Assembly (NCBI RefSeq): GCF_003814005.1
Contig: NZ_CP033898.1
Location: 1,736,001 to 1,800,000 of the forward strand
Source: Corynebacterium pseudopelargi
GTDB taxonomy: Bacteria; Actinomycetota; Actinomycetes; Mycobacteriales; Mycobacteriaceae
Length of the DNA stretch: 64,000 nt
Direction: 5' to 3'
Shown here piece by piece: positions 16,414 to 25,548 of this stretch (position 1 is its first letter; each line of letters starts with the position of its first letter). A model generated the notes under the pieces. That model saw nothing but the letters and a program-made list of their open reading frames with translations, was not told the origin of the DNA and did no database searches. Made by a program: the position numbers and the translations under genes.

Positions 16414-16789
16414 TGGAGCTGCCGGGAATTGAACCCGGGTCCTACGTCACCTTGCCAGGGCTTCTCCGTGCGCAGTTCGCGCTTGGATCTTTACTCGACT
16501 CTCCGGCTAGGACGAACACTTCCGGATGATGAGCCCAGTTAGCGGTAAGAGTCCCGTTGCACCCCGCTAACGCGATGCAACGGCAAGTCCCTTAGTCGAT
16601 GCCAGACACCAGAGCAGGGACAACCCTGGGCTGACAGACACGCGGTCGCTACAAATTAGGCAGCGAGGGCGTAGTCGCGCTGAGTGTTCTCGGCGCTTAT
16701 AAATTTGCTACGACGCTTACGGTGGTCTCTAGCCTGCACCGGCACGCTTCCCCTGGCGTAATGAACGCAGTCGAAACCATGTCAGCCCC
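16414..16789 (-). ncRNA. ssrA: Transfer-messenger RNA
   Basis: 376 nt. The 5' end GGGGCTG (16789-16783) pairs with the 3' CAGCTCC, the discriminator A is at 16414, and CCA is not encoded. The T-arm is GGGTTCAATTCCC type. The tag frame (16694-16656 on the minus strand) reads AENTQRDYALAA then TAA, as expected for corynebacteria. With SmpB (18493) it rescues stalled ribosomes and marks the products for proteolysis. Its 3' end is the insertion target of the island to the left. Confidence 0.97.
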
Positions 16790-16877
16790 TCGTGCGTTAC
16801 CGGGTGCGGGAGTTGTGCTGCACTCACCCGGCAGGAAGCACAACACTACTCCTTGTGCGCCATAGGCTGCAAGGCCT

Positions 16878-17447
16878 TTAGGGTTCTAGTTCAAATTCCC
16901 TGGCAAACGGCTCGGCTTTTGGCGGTCGTTGATCCGTGGGGAATACGAGGTTATCTGCACTTACCAGCATGGTTTTGTGTTGGCCGTCCATGGACTCAAA
17001 GGAGGCCACCTTGCCGCCGTCAATCGGATAGTCCTGAGCCATGAGAATCATAGAGATCTTTTCTTTACGGATCTTTTGCTCTTGGGGATAGAGCACATCT
17101 GCTTGCGTAGGCGTATCCAGTACGAGCACCACCACATGCTCATCATCCATGCCGGCTAAGACCTCTGGGTCTTCTTGGTGCATGGCAGCTAGTTCATCAA
17201 TGTTGAGCACACGAACGGTGCCTTCAAAGCGTTGTAGCTGTGCTGCACTCTCTGTGTCGTTGCCCTGTGCTGTAGCCGACTGTTCTTCTTTGGATGCGGA
17301 AGTGCTTGCAGGGGTACTTTCGCTGCGCATCGCTGTGGATTGCTCACTCGATGTATCTGTCTGCTCGTTTCCACCGCTTCCGCAGGCTGCCAGGGGCCAA
17401 ATTAAGGCCAACGCTATGAGTGTTACCTTCCGGGATTGTCGGGGCAT
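16878..17447 (-). CDS. Predicted lipoprotein, unknown function
   Basis: 189 residues. Signal peptide with lipobox LAAC (Cys near residue 22), then a Ser/Thr/Glu-rich linker to about residue 70 and a compact C-terminal domain with VRVLNIDELAAMH and HVVVLVLDTP, unlike any family I recognise. Start supported by GAGGAGGG at correct distance. Stands alone between ssrA and a degraded region, leftward like ssrA. Confidence 0.8.
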   Translation of the reverse strand: MPRQSRKVTLIALALIWPLAACGSGGNEQTDTSSEQSTAMRSESTPASTSASKEEQSATAQGNDTESAAQLQRFEGTVRVLNIDELAAMHQEDPEVLAGMDDEHVVVLVLDTPTQADVLYPQEQKIRKEKISMILMAQDYPIDGGKVASFESMDGQHKTMLVSADNLVFPTDQRPPKAEPFAREFELEP

Positions 17448-18136
17448 GATCCCTCCTCATAAATCACGGTGCTCGACCATTTTTAATGGAAAATTACCAC
17501 GCCTTTTGCAACAACACCACTGTTTGGTTTCAACCACTACCTGCGGGTTTTAAGTACGTGGCTGGTCTAGATGCATCGAGGCATCCGAAAATGCGCGGGT
17601 CTGTGGTGGGCCTAGTGGCACCGTCACGTGATGCCCTCGAATACGCGACTGCGGCCCGGGATTATCCGAGCTGAGCAAGGTGGCGTTCACAGTCTTAGAA
17701 CCGAAGCCATCAGCGTTTAGCACCCACAACTTGGTGGGCCGATTCAGCTTCAACATGGCATAGCCCTCATCACCCGTTCCAGGGGTCGGGTGGAGATCCC
17801 CGGCAGCGAGAGCAGCTCGTTTTGGCCTTAGCAGCTTTTATGCCTTGCGTGCTGTTGCTCTGGGCGCGTCTGCGTTTTTCGCTAGGAAAGAAAGCCGCCA
17901 GGCCACCGTTGCCATTCGCATTGATCCGCGAAAATTTCAGATCCTTGCCGCTGCCGCAGGTGGCAGCACCAAGTGCATCCAGTACGTGCACCTCAGCTCC
18001 GCGAGCCTGATCGAGTACGCGATGGGCGGGTATAGTTCTGCTCGACTGCACCTTATGAGGGCGATGAAAAGCGCAGAGGCAAAGCAACTCGATGTTTGGT
18101 TCGCAATCTAATTCAAGCAGTGCTTAAGGCCTAGAT
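17448..18136. other. Degraded or non-coding region with one possible remnant ORF
   Basis: No convincing gene. A rightward frame open from 17764 to the stop at 18111 has coding-like codon use (RQATVAIRIDPRKFQIL, LHLMRAMKSAEAKQLDVWFAI) but no start codon with a ribosome-binding site, so it may be the 3' remnant of a gene whose 5' end is gone. A leftward frame at 17550-17756 is weaker still. Confidence 0.35.
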
Positions 18137-18496
18137 TCAGGTGTTTTGAGATTGCGTCTCCACGCACCACTGGGCCAGTACCAGCGCGTGGTTGTGTTCT
18201 GCGTCTTTGGCCGCGTAGAGCAAGGTGGCCTCGTCCAGGCTCAGCAGCCGTTCCAGATCTTCAGATTCGTTTGCGTTTAATTCTTCGCGGTAGCGCTTGC
18301 TAAATTCTTCAAACTTTTTGGGGTCGTGATCGAACCACTTGCGCAATTCGGGGGAAGGCGCGACGTTTTTCAGCCACAAAAACTCGCTGGTTTCTGCTTT
18401 AGACACCCCACGTGGCCATAAGCGATCCACCATCACGCCGGTGCCGTCCACCGTTGCTTCGCCGTGTACAACGCTGTAGATCCTTTCGCATCTCAT
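18137..18496 (-). CDS. DUF488 family protein (YeaO-like)
   Basis: 119 residues with the family hallmarks VDRLWPRGVSKAE near residue 23 and WFDHDPKKFEEFSKRYREEL near residue 54, and the C-terminal LLYAAKDAEHNHALVL. Small cytoplasmic protein of unknown biochemical role; some relatives are linked to stress or metal responses. Its ATG overlaps the smpB stop by four bases, so it is translated with SmpB. Confidence 0.9.
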   Translation of the reverse strand: MRCERIYSVVHGEATVDGTGVMVDRLWPRGVSKAETSEFLWLKNVAPSPELRKWFDHDPKKFEEFSKRYREELNANESEDLERLLSLDEATLLYAAKDAEHNHALVLAQWCVETQSQNT

Positions 18497-18984
18497 GCGT
18501 TGATGCCTTTAATTTTGCGGCCCACCTCGCGCACAATTTCGCGTTCGGTGGTGCGGCGTTTGATGTCTTCGCGCTTGTCGTAGTCTTGCTTGCCTTGGGC
18601 CAGCGCTAGTTCGAGCTTGACGCGGCCATCCTTGAGGTACAGCGAGAGCGGCACCAAGGTCTTATTGCCATCGCGTACTTTGCCCATGAGCGAGTCGATC
18701 TCGCGTCGGTGCAGCAGGAGTTTGCGGGTGCGATAAGGCGAGTGATTGGTCCAGGATCCGCGCGAATACACCGGAATATTCAGGTGGCGCAGCCAGACTT
18801 CGCCCTCATCAATGGTGGCGAAGGCATCGACCAGCGAGACGCGACCTTCGCGCAAGGACTTAATTTCGGTGCCAAGCAGCACCACGCCACACTCGAAGGT
18901 ATCGAGGATCTTGTAATCGTGGCGCGCCTTGCGGTTGGTTGCGAGCACGGGGTTTGAGTTCGCTGCCTTCTTCTTTTTCGCCAT
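18493..18984 (-). CDS. smpB: SsrA-binding protein SmpB
   Basis: 163 residues. NRKARHDYKILDTFECGVVL, TEIKSLREG and the C-terminal TTEREIVREVGRKIKG tail that enters the ribosomal A/mRNA channel are typical. Binds the tRNA-like domain of tmRNA and delivers it to stalled ribosomes. Last essential member of the ftsE-ftsX-smpB run; 18 bp after ftsX; coupled to the DUF488 gene. Confidence 0.97.
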   Translation of the reverse strand: MAKKKKAANSNPVLATNRKARHDYKILDTFECGVVLLGTEIKSLREGRVSLVDAFATIDEGEVWLRHLNIPVYSRGSWTNHSPYRTRKLLLHRREIDSLMGKVRDGNKTLVPLSLYLKDGRVKLELALAQGKQDYDKREDIKRRTTEREIVREVGRKIKGINA

Positions 18985-19002
18985 TGCTCCAAGATAGCGC
19001 TT

Positions 19003-19905
19003 CTACTTGCGCACGTACCAACGCAAGGTCACCTGGGCTGTAAGCGCTGCAAAAATGACGCCCACGATGGCAACAACGGGCAGCACTGTCCAAATATCGG
19101 CGCTGCTGACTCGGGCGATCAATTGAGATTCGTAGAGACCATTGAGTGCTTTATCAATCACCCATGCCTTGCCGCCGAATAGCGCTGCGCCGGAAAGCAC
19201 GGCACCGATGAGGGTGGCAATCACAGCCTCAAGCACGAATGGTGCTTGGGTGTACCAGCGCGAGGCACCCACCATGCGCATGATGGAGATTTCTTCGCGG
19301 CGGTTAAATGCTGCGATCTGCACCATGTTCACGATGAGGAAGATCGCGGCAATGGCCTGGATGGCGGCGAAGAGGAAGGTGGCGTTGCGGATGGAGTCGA
19401 GGTTATCGGTGGCACCTCGAAGATCATCGACCTGATCCACGATGGTATCGACCTGCTTCATGTCGCGAACGGCATCCAGGGGTTCGGTATCGAGTGGATC
19501 TTTCAAGCGCACGTGCAAGGCCGCTGGGAGCGCGTCGCGGGAGGTTTCTTCTACCAGCAGCGGGTCGGTGTCTTGGAATACCTCTACAAAGCGCTCATAG
19601 CTTTGTTCGCGGGATCGGAAGGTCACGCTTTCTACGCCATCGGAGGCTTGGAGCTTGTCGCGTACTTCCTGGCAGTCTTTGGTGGAGCAGTCTTTGTCGT
19701 TGGCTGAGATCTCCTCATTGAACTGCACCATGACTTCTACGCGGTCGAGGTAGATCTCTTTGGTTCGCTCGGTCATGTTGGTAACCAAGAAACCGGTGGC
19801 CAGCAGCGCTAGGGAAATCGCGGTGGTGATCACGAGCGCGATGGTCATGGTGATGTTGCGTCCGAGGCCGCGGAATGCTTCGCGGAAGACAAATCCTTGT
19901 TTCAT
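19003..19905 (-). CDS. ftsX: Cell division ABC transporter permease FtsX
   Basis: 300 residues. Four membrane segments (near residues 20-45, 175-200, 225-250, 270-295) and an extracellular domain of about 120 residues after the first, with two Cys in KDCSTKDCQ. With FtsE it transmits ATP hydrolysis across the membrane to peptidoglycan hydrolases (RipC type in actinobacteria). 21 bp after ftsE. Confidence 0.95.
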   Translation of the reverse strand: MKQGFVFREAFRGLGRNITMTIALVITTAISLALLATGFLVTNMTERTKEIYLDRVEVMVQFNEEISANDKDCSTKDCQEVRDKLQASDGVESVTFRSREQSYERFVEVFQDTDPLLVEETSRDALPAALHVRLKDPLDTEPLDAVRDMKQVDTIVDQVDDLRGATDNLDSIRNATFLFAAIQAIAAIFLIVNMVQIAAFNRREEISIMRMVGASRWYTQAPFVLEAVIATLIGAVLSGAALFGGKAWVIDKALNGLYESQLIARVSSADIWTVLPVVAIVGVIFAALTAQVTLRWYVRK

Positions 19906-19926
19906 CGTGTTTTCGCCTTCCCTTTG

Positions 19927-20616
19927 TTATTTCGCTTCGCCGTACACGCCGTGGGCATCGTCGCGCACCAGCTTGCCCAGGTTGAGTTCGATCACGCGTC
20001 GTCGCATGTCGTTCACGGCCCGTGCATTGTGGGTGGACATGATCACGGTGGTGCCTGTGCGGTTGATCTGGTTGAGCAACAACATGATCCCATCGGAGGT
20101 CTCCGGGTCGAGGTTGCCGGTTGGTTCGTCGGCAAGCAAGACGAGCGGGCGGTTGACAAAGGCACGCGCGATGGCCACGCGCTGTTGCTCGCCGCCGGAG
20201 AGTTCTTGGGGCATGCGGTGTTCTTTTCCACTTAAGCCCACCAGCTCGAGGGTTTCTGGCACAAGCCGGTTGATCTTGTCTTTTGGTGTGCCAATCACCT
20301 CGAGGGCAAACGCCACGTTGTCGTAGACATTTTTTTGCTGCAGCAGGCGGAAGTCCTGAAACACGTAGCCGATGCGCTGGCGCAGTTGGTTGATCTGCTT
20401 GCCGCGCAGTTTGTTCACGTGGAAATCGCCAAGGTGGAGATCCCCCGATGAGAGGTTGGTTTCGCGGATCATGAGCTGCAAGAAGGTGGACTTGCCCGAG
20501 CCAGACGGGCCGATCAAGAACACGAACTCGCCTTTTTCGATGTGCAGCGAAATATCGTCCAACGCTGGGCGCGTGGAGGTCTTGTAGGACTTGGTGACGT
20601 GCGAAAAGGTGATCAC
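19927..20616 (-). CDS. ftsE: Cell division ABC transporter ATP-binding protein FtsE
   Basis: 229 residues from the GTG at 20616 ([12 protein letters not shown]), the family length; a longer opening to 20727 has no support. Walker [10 protein letters not shown], signature [14 protein letters not shown], Walker [22 protein letters not shown] precedes the GTG. Couples ATP to FtsX for control of cell-wall hydrolases at division. Confidence 0.96.
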   Translation of the reverse strand: MITFSHVTKSYKTSTRPALDDISLHIEKGEFVFLIGPSGSGKSTFLQLMIRETNLSSGDLHLGDFHVNKLRGKQINQLRQRIGYVFQDFRLLQQKNVYDNVAFALEVIGTPKDKINRLVPETLELVGLSGKEHRMPQELSGGEQQRVAIARAFVNRPLVLLADEPTGNLDPETSDGIMLLLNQINRTGTTVIMSTHNARAVNDMRRRVIELNLGKLVRDDAHGVYGEAK

Positions 20617-20795
20617 GGCTTCCCACCTTAGCGAAAGCCCTGTGACGAATGAAGCTGGTGTGACCCATGTGGCGAAATCTCTTTCACTAAGGGTGCACTC
20701 ACCTTGCCAATCTTCTCCAAGCCTCAAACTTCGATGAGACTCAACTCACTAACTGCTAGCCTTGGTCAGGATTGTCCCTCAACCCGAAGGTCCTC

Positions 20796-22394
20796 ATGAC
20801 TCAAACCAAAACCAAGGATCCCTCCCCGCAGCGCGCCAGCGGCCTGCTCGGAGTGATCGAAAGAATCGGCAATAAACTGCCCGACCCTTTTTGGCTCTTC
20901 GTCATTCTTGCCGGCGTCGTGGCGATCAGCAGTTGGATCGGTTCCACCATCGGCATGAGCGCCACAGACCCTCAAAGTGGTGAAAAAATCGAGGTCAGCA
21001 ACCTGCTCACCTCCGAGGGCATCACCAGAATGGTCACCGATGCCATCAAGAACTTCACCGACTTTCCTCCCCTTGGCGTGATCCTCACGGTCATGTTGGG
21101 CGTAGCGGTCGCCGAACACACAGGGCTGATTAGCGCCCTGGTTCGAGCCATGGTGGCCAAAGTCGGCCCCACCACCCTCACCTTCGCTGTGGCCTTGGCA
21201 GGTGTCACCGGTTCCATTGCCTCCGATGCCGTGTACGTCATTTTGATTCCGCTTGGCGCAATGAGCTTCCGCGCCCTCGGCCGGTCCCCCATCGTGGGCG
21301 CCATGGTCGCCTTCGCCGCGTCTTCCGCCGGGTTTAATGCCTCGCTCATTTTGAACATCACCGACGTCCTGCTCGGCGGCATCAGTACTTCTGCTGCCCA
21401 GCTTGTCGACGAAAACTACGAGGTCTCACCGCTGGCGAACTACTTCTTCGTGGTGGCGTCTTCCATTGTGTTGGCCTTGATCATCACCGCGGTGACTGAG
21501 CTGTTTATTAAGAACAAGGCCCGAGAACTCGTCGATCACGACGATCTGGACTACTCCGAACTCACCTTCAAAGAAAGCGCCACCGCACCCGCTGAGCAAT
21601 CAGAAGAAGAGCTCAAAGAGGAAATCAAGCTCGAACCCCAAGAGGTTCGCGCCTTGTGGTTCACCCTCCTTGCAGCCGTGCTGAGTACCGCCGCCTACTT
21701 CATCTTGATGTTCTGGCCCGCCTCTCCCTTGTATTCACCAGAAGGCGCATTGGAAGGCCCGCTCATCCGATCCGTGGCCATCCCGATCGCCGGCATCTTC
21801 TTCATCCTCGGCATCGTCTACGGCGTGGTCGCAGGAACCATCACCAAAGCCGCCGACATTCCGGAGTTCATGGCCAAAGGCTTAAAAACCCTGCTGCCGA
21901 TGATCGTGCTCTTTTTCGCCGTGGCGCAGTTCCTGGCATGGTTCCAATGGTCCAACCTGGGCATCTGGACTGCTATTAAGGGCTCGGAGTTGCTCCAGCA
22001 ATGGGATCTGCCCGTCTATGTCCTCTTCGCAGCATTGGTGCTGATGGTCGCACTGCTCAATATCTTCATCACCTCCGGTTCGGCCCAGTGGGCACTCATG
22101 GCCCCAGTGATCGTGCCGATGATGATGTACGTGCACGTCTCACCAGAGGTATCGCAGATGCTCTTCCGTATTGGTGATAGCCCCAGCAACATCATCACCC
22201 CGATGAGCCCCTACTTTGCCCTGGCGCTCACCTTCTTGCAGCGCTATTACAAACGCGCCGGCGTGGGCACGTTGATGTCGCTCGCCCTGCCCTACTCCAT
22301 TGCCATGTTGGTGGGCTGGTTCCTCTTCTTCGTCATTTGGTATGCCCTTGGCATCCCGATCGGCCCAGGCACTCCCACCACCTACCCTGCCTAG
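20796..22394 (+). CDS. AbgT-family transporter
   Basis: 532 residues from ATG 20796, which has GAAGG five bases before it; a TTG at 20772 in frame is less likely. About 11-13 hydrophobic segments with family features: LPDPFWLFVIL at the start, TGSIASDAVYVILIPLGA, and SGSAQWALMAPVIVPMM near residue 425. AbgT proteins include E. coli AbgT (p-aminobenzoyl-glutamate uptake) and MtrF/YdaH, for which sulfonamide export has been reported. Which role applies here is unknown. Divergent from ftsE, convergent with prfB. Confidence 0.9.
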   Translation: MTQTKTKDPSPQRASGLLGVIERIGNKLPDPFWLFVILAGVVAISSWIGSTIGMSATDPQSGEKIEVSNLLTSEGITRMVTDAIKNFTDFPPLGVILTVMLGVAVAEHTGLISALVRAMVAKVGPTTLTFAVALAGVTGSIASDAVYVILIPLGAMSFRALGRSPIVGAMVAFAASSAGFNASLILNITDVLLGGISTSAAQLVDENYEVSPLANYFFVVASSIVLALIITAVTELFIKNKARELVDHDDLDYSELTFKESATAPAEQSEEELKEEIKLEPQEVRALWFTLLAAVLSTAAYFILMFWPASPLYSPEGALEGPLIRSVAIPIAGIFFILGIVYGVVAGTITKAADIPEFMAKGLKTLLPMIVLFFAVAQFLAWFQWSNLGIWTAIKGSELLQQWDLPVYVLFAALVLMVALLNIFITSGSAQWALMAPVIVPMMMYVHVSPEVSQMLFRIGDSPSNIITPMSPYFALALTFLQRYYKRAGVGTLMSLALPYSIAMLVGWFLFFVIWYALGIPIGPGTPTTYPA

Positions 22395-22424
22395 AGCGAC
22401 GGTGGGGCGTCGACAAGCTAGGGG

Positions 22425-23522
22425 CTAGGAATCCTGCGCCATGCGCCAGCGGATCCCGGCCTCGAGGAACTTGTCGATGTCCCCATCAAGGACCTTTTGA
22501 GGATCATTGACCTCATAATTTGTGCGCAGGTCCTTGACCATCTGGTAGGGATGCAGCACATAAGAACGCATCTGATTACCCCAAGAAGCATTACCACCCG
22601 CGCCGAGAGCATCCAGCTCGGCGCGTTCTTCTTGGCGCTTACGCTCTAACAGCTTCGCCTGCAGCACGCGCATGGCCGCAGCCTTATTCTGAATCTGAGA
22701 CTTCTCATTCTGGCAGGTCACCACGATGCCAGTGGGAATATGGGTCAGACGAACAGCAGAGTCGGTGGTATTGACCGACTGCCCACCAGGACCTGAAGAA
22801 CGATAGACATCCACGCGGATCTCATTATCGGGAACCTCGATATGGTCGGTCTGCTCCACCACGGGCAGCACCTCTACCTCGGCAAAGGAAGTCTGGCGGC
22901 GGCCTTGATTATCAAAGGGGCTAATACGCACCAAGCGGTGCGCGCCCTGCTCAACCGAAAGCTGGCCATACATGTATTCGCCATGCACCACGAAGGTGGC
23001 CGACTTAATGCCGGCTTCTTCTGCATAGGAAATGTCGTACACCTCAACCTTGAGGCCGTTTTTCTCAGCCCAACGGGTGTACATGCGCATAAGCATCTCT
23101 GCCCAATCGGCGGCATCCACACCACCGGCGCCTGAGCGAATATTCACCACGGCCTCGCGGGCATCGTATTCGCCCGACAGCATGGTCTTGACCTCAAGCG
23201 TTTGGATTTCCTGCTCAAGATCTTGCAGTTCCTCATCGGCCAAGGCGGTATCTTCGCCTTCTTCCTCGGCCAACTCATACATCACCGGCACGTCATCGAG
23301 GCGCTGGCGCAAAGCAGTGAGCTTTTTCAACTTGGCCTGTTGCATGGAAAGCTCTTGGGTTACCTGCTGCGCGTGCTCGGGATCATCCCACAATTGGGGG
23401 TCTGCCGCCTGTTGCTCAAGCTCACGCGCGCGAGTAGCAATCTCTTCAGGATCCATCACCTTCTCAATAGTGGTGAGGGTGGCATCTAAATCGCTGAGCG
23501 TTTGCTGAATATCAGGTCGCAT
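22425..23522 (-). CDS. prfB: Peptide chain release factor 2
   Basis: 365 residues from the ATG at 23522 (MRPDIQQ); a GTG two codons upstream is possible. Carries the stop-codon recognition SPF motif ([11 protein letters not shown]) and the catalytic GGQ loop ([17 protein letters not shown]). The reading frame is continuous, so there is no programmed frameshift as in E. coli. Recognises UGA and UAA. Confidence 0.97.
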   Translation of the reverse strand: MRPDIQQTLSDLDATLTTIEKVMDPEEIATRARELEQQAADPQLWDDPEHAQQVTQELSMQQAKLKKLTALRQRLDDVPVMYELAEEEGEDTALADEELQDLEQEIQTLEVKTMLSGEYDAREAVVNIRSGAGGVDAADWAEMLMRMYTRWAEKNGLKVEVYDISYAEEAGIKSATFVVHGEYMYGQLSVEQGAHRLVRISPFDNQGRRQTSFAEVEVLPVVEQTDHIEVPDNEIRVDVYRSSGPGGQSVNTTDSAVRLTHIPTGIVVTCQNEKSQIQNKAAAMRVLQAKLLERKRQEERAELDALGAGGNASWGNQMRSYVLHPYQMVKDLRTNYEVNDPQKVLDGDIDKFLEAGIRWRMAQDS

Positions 23523-23572
23523 GAGCACAAAGTCTAGCGCTTAACTCGAAGCGCTTTCGCTTGTGTTGCACA

Positions 23573-24436
23573 ATGGTAGCCATGTCGAGCCAGAACGAAG
23601 CCCCAACCTCCGTGGCGGAAATGATCCCCGCCCTTGCCAAGACTTTCGCCGTCTCGCACGAGGGGCGCAGCGATGCACAGATCGCCCAGGCACTGGTGTT
23701 TAATGCCGGCCGCCTGGCCTGGCGCATGCGTGACCAAGGTGTGCAGGTGGAAGAAAAGACTTCCATCTCCGACGTGGTAACAGAAGCCGACCGCGCTGCC
23801 GAATCGTTCATCCACACCGCCCTCGCGCTCTTGCGCCCCGAAGATGGCGTGATCGGTGAAGAAGGCACCAACCAACAAGGCACATCGGGCCGGATCTGGG
23901 TAGTAGACCCAGTAGACGGCACCTTCAACTTCACCACCGGTGGCGATTATTGGTGCTCCGCCCTAGCCCTAGTAAGCGGTGATCCTTCCGACCCAGAAGT
24001 ACTCCACCTAGGTGCAGTCCACCGCGCAGATCTTGGCTACACCTGGCTAGGTGGCAAGGATCTACCCACCACCCGCGATGGCAAAGCACTACCAAAGCTT
24101 GACAGTGCCCCACTGGCCGATATCTCGCTGGGCACCTATATTCACCCCACCTTCCTTGCCAAAGACGAGGTGCGCGAAGCCTGGCTTAAGGTCGCGACCG
24201 CATGCGCTACCTTGCGTATGTTTGGCGCCGCCTCAGTTGATCTTGCCGGTGTTGCCGAAGGCCGCATTGGCGTATGGATGCAACACAGCGTGCATGACTG
24301 GGATTGGCTGCCGGGCCGCGCACTCGTAGAAGGTGCCGGTGGCGCCTGTGAAAAAGTCGAGGCAGGCGGAGTTACGTGGTGCATTGCCGGCAATGCGCAG
24401 GCAGTACGCGAAGCACAAGCAGCGCTGACTGCATAG
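23573..24436 (+). CDS. impA: Inositol monophosphatase family protein
   Basis: 287 residues from ATG 23573; another in-frame ATG at 23582 is equally plausible, and neither has a clear ribosome-binding site. IMPase motifs: GEEG (metal-ligand Glu), WVVDPVDGTFNF and, near the C-terminus, WDWLPGRALVEGAGG. In C. glutamicum the gene next to prfB and hisN is impA, a phosphatase of the family that supplies inositol for phosphatidylinositol lipids. Substrate inferred from synteny. Confidence 0.88.
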   Translation: MVAMSSQNEAPTSVAEMIPALAKTFAVSHEGRSDAQIAQALVFNAGRLAWRMRDQGVQVEEKTSISDVVTEADRAAESFIHTALALLRPEDGVIGEEGTNQQGTSGRIWVVDPVDGTFNFTTGGDYWCSALALVSGDPSDPEVLHLGAVHRADLGYTWLGGKDLPTTRDGKALPKLDSAPLADISLGTYIHPTFLAKDEVREAWLKVATACATLRMFGAASVDLAGVAEGRIGVWMQHSVHDWDWLPGRALVEGAGGACEKVEAGGVTWCIAGNAQAVREAQAALTA

Positions 24437-24448
24437 CGCCTCAAAGCA

Positions 24449-24523
24449 CTAGAGCCAGCCGTTATCGCGTGCACGACGCGCGGCCTCACAACGGTTACTG
24501 GCCTGCGTTTGGTGCTTCTTATG
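24449..24523 (-). pseudogene. 3' fragment of a LuxR/NarL-type response regulator
   Basis: A leftward frame ending at TAG 24449 reads ASNRCEAARRARDNGWL, very like the last helix of the HTH domain in NarL/LuxR response regulators (pattern NRTEAARxARDNGWL). Nothing upstream continues the domain in any frame, so this is a short relic of a lost regulator. The rest of the 277-bp gap 24437-24713 shows nothing else. Confidence 0.4.
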
Positions 24524-24713
24524 CCGAGTGTTCCCAGCGCGGAAGCACTTCCTTACTCCAAGAAGAGAAATTGCTGTGTCCATGCCGTTGATCCAACCTG
24601 GCAGGCTGCTTGGCCACATAGGTCATTCGTCATGGATTGCCCATGAATTTTGTCAGGCACGCTAGGCACCCGTTCGCCCGCGATCACCTTTGGTCACAGA
24701 TAGGATGGCCTCT

Positions 24714-25499
24714 ATGAGCAATTTTGCCGATGATCTTGCCTTTGCTTTAGAGCTTGCCGACGCAGCCGATGCCATCACCATGGAGCGCTTCGAAGCCTCG
24801 GATCTGCGCATCGACTCCAAGCCGGACATGACGCCGGTCAGCGATGCCGATCTCGCGGTAGAAGAAAAACTGCGTGGCCTTTTGCAGGAACAGCGCCCAG
24901 CCGATGCCGTGCTTGGAGAGGAATTTGGCGGCGATGTGTCCTTTGAGGGGCGCCAATGGGTGATTGACCCTATCGATGGCACCAAGAACTTTGTGCGCGG
25001 TGTGCCGGTGTGGGCAACGCTGATTGCCTTGCTTGAAGATGGCCGCCCCGTTGCCGGTGTGGTGTCTGCACCGGCACTTGCGCGCAGGTGGTGGGCTGCT
25101 GAAGATGCAGGTGCTTGGCGCAGCTTTGCTGGTGGCTCACCGAAGCGCCTTAGCGTATCCAAGGTGGCCAAGCTTGAAGATGCCTCCGTATCGCTTTCCT
25201 CCTTAGAAGGCTGGGAGGCTCGCGACTTGCTGGGCAATATCGAGCAGCTTTCGCGCGAAACGTGGCGTTTGCGTGGTTTTGGCGATTTCTTCAGCTACTG
25301 CCTGGTGGCAGAAGGCGCTGTGGACATCGCAGCAGAACCGGAAGTATCCCTGTGGGATCTCGCTCCCCTGGCAATCCTGGTAGAAGAAGCCGGTGGTACC
25401 TTTAGCTCGCTTGGCGGCAAGCCCGGACCACACGGTGGCGATGCCATTGCCTCCAATGGCCTCTTGCACCAAGCAAGCCTAAATATTGTGAACCCATAG
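24714..25499 (+). CDS. hisN: Histidinol-phosphate phosphatase (IMPase type)
   Basis: 261 residues from ATG 24714 (MSNFADDL). GEEFGGD and [15 protein letters not shown] supply the Mg2+ ligands, [17 protein letters not shown] the third metal site. In C. glutamicum the histidinol phosphatase HisN is an IMPase-like enzyme encoded next to impA and prfB, the same order as here. It removes phosphate from L-histidinol phosphate in histidine synthesis. Confidence 0.9.
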   Translation: MSNFADDLAFALELADAADAITMERFEASDLRIDSKPDMTPVSDADLAVEEKLRGLLQEQRPADAVLGEEFGGDVSFEGRQWVIDPIDGTKNFVRGVPVWATLIALLEDGRPVAGVVSAPALARRWWAAEDAGAWRSFAGGSPKRLSVSKVAKLEDASVSLSSLEGWEARDLLGNIEQLSRETWRLRGFGDFFSYCLVAEGAVDIAAEPEVSLWDLAPLAILVEEAGGTFSSLGGKPGPHGGDAIASNGLLHQASLNIVNP

Positions 25500-25503
25500 C
25501 GAA

Positions 25504-25530
25504 AATGCCCTGCTCAAAAGGCAGGGCATT
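25504..25530. terminator. Bidirectional terminator between hisN and the protease gene
   Basis: AATGCCCTGC/GCAGGGCATT perfect 10-bp stem with a seven-base loop, followed by a T-run rightward and by an A-run on the left. Serves the two convergent genes. Confidence 0.88.
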
Positions 25531-25548
25531 GTTCTTTTTGTAGAGCTT

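Noticed and set aside
17770..18087. 105-codon leftward frame opposite the possible remnant ORF
   Set aside because: Composition is unlike protein and the rightward frame has the better codon use; neither is called as a gene.
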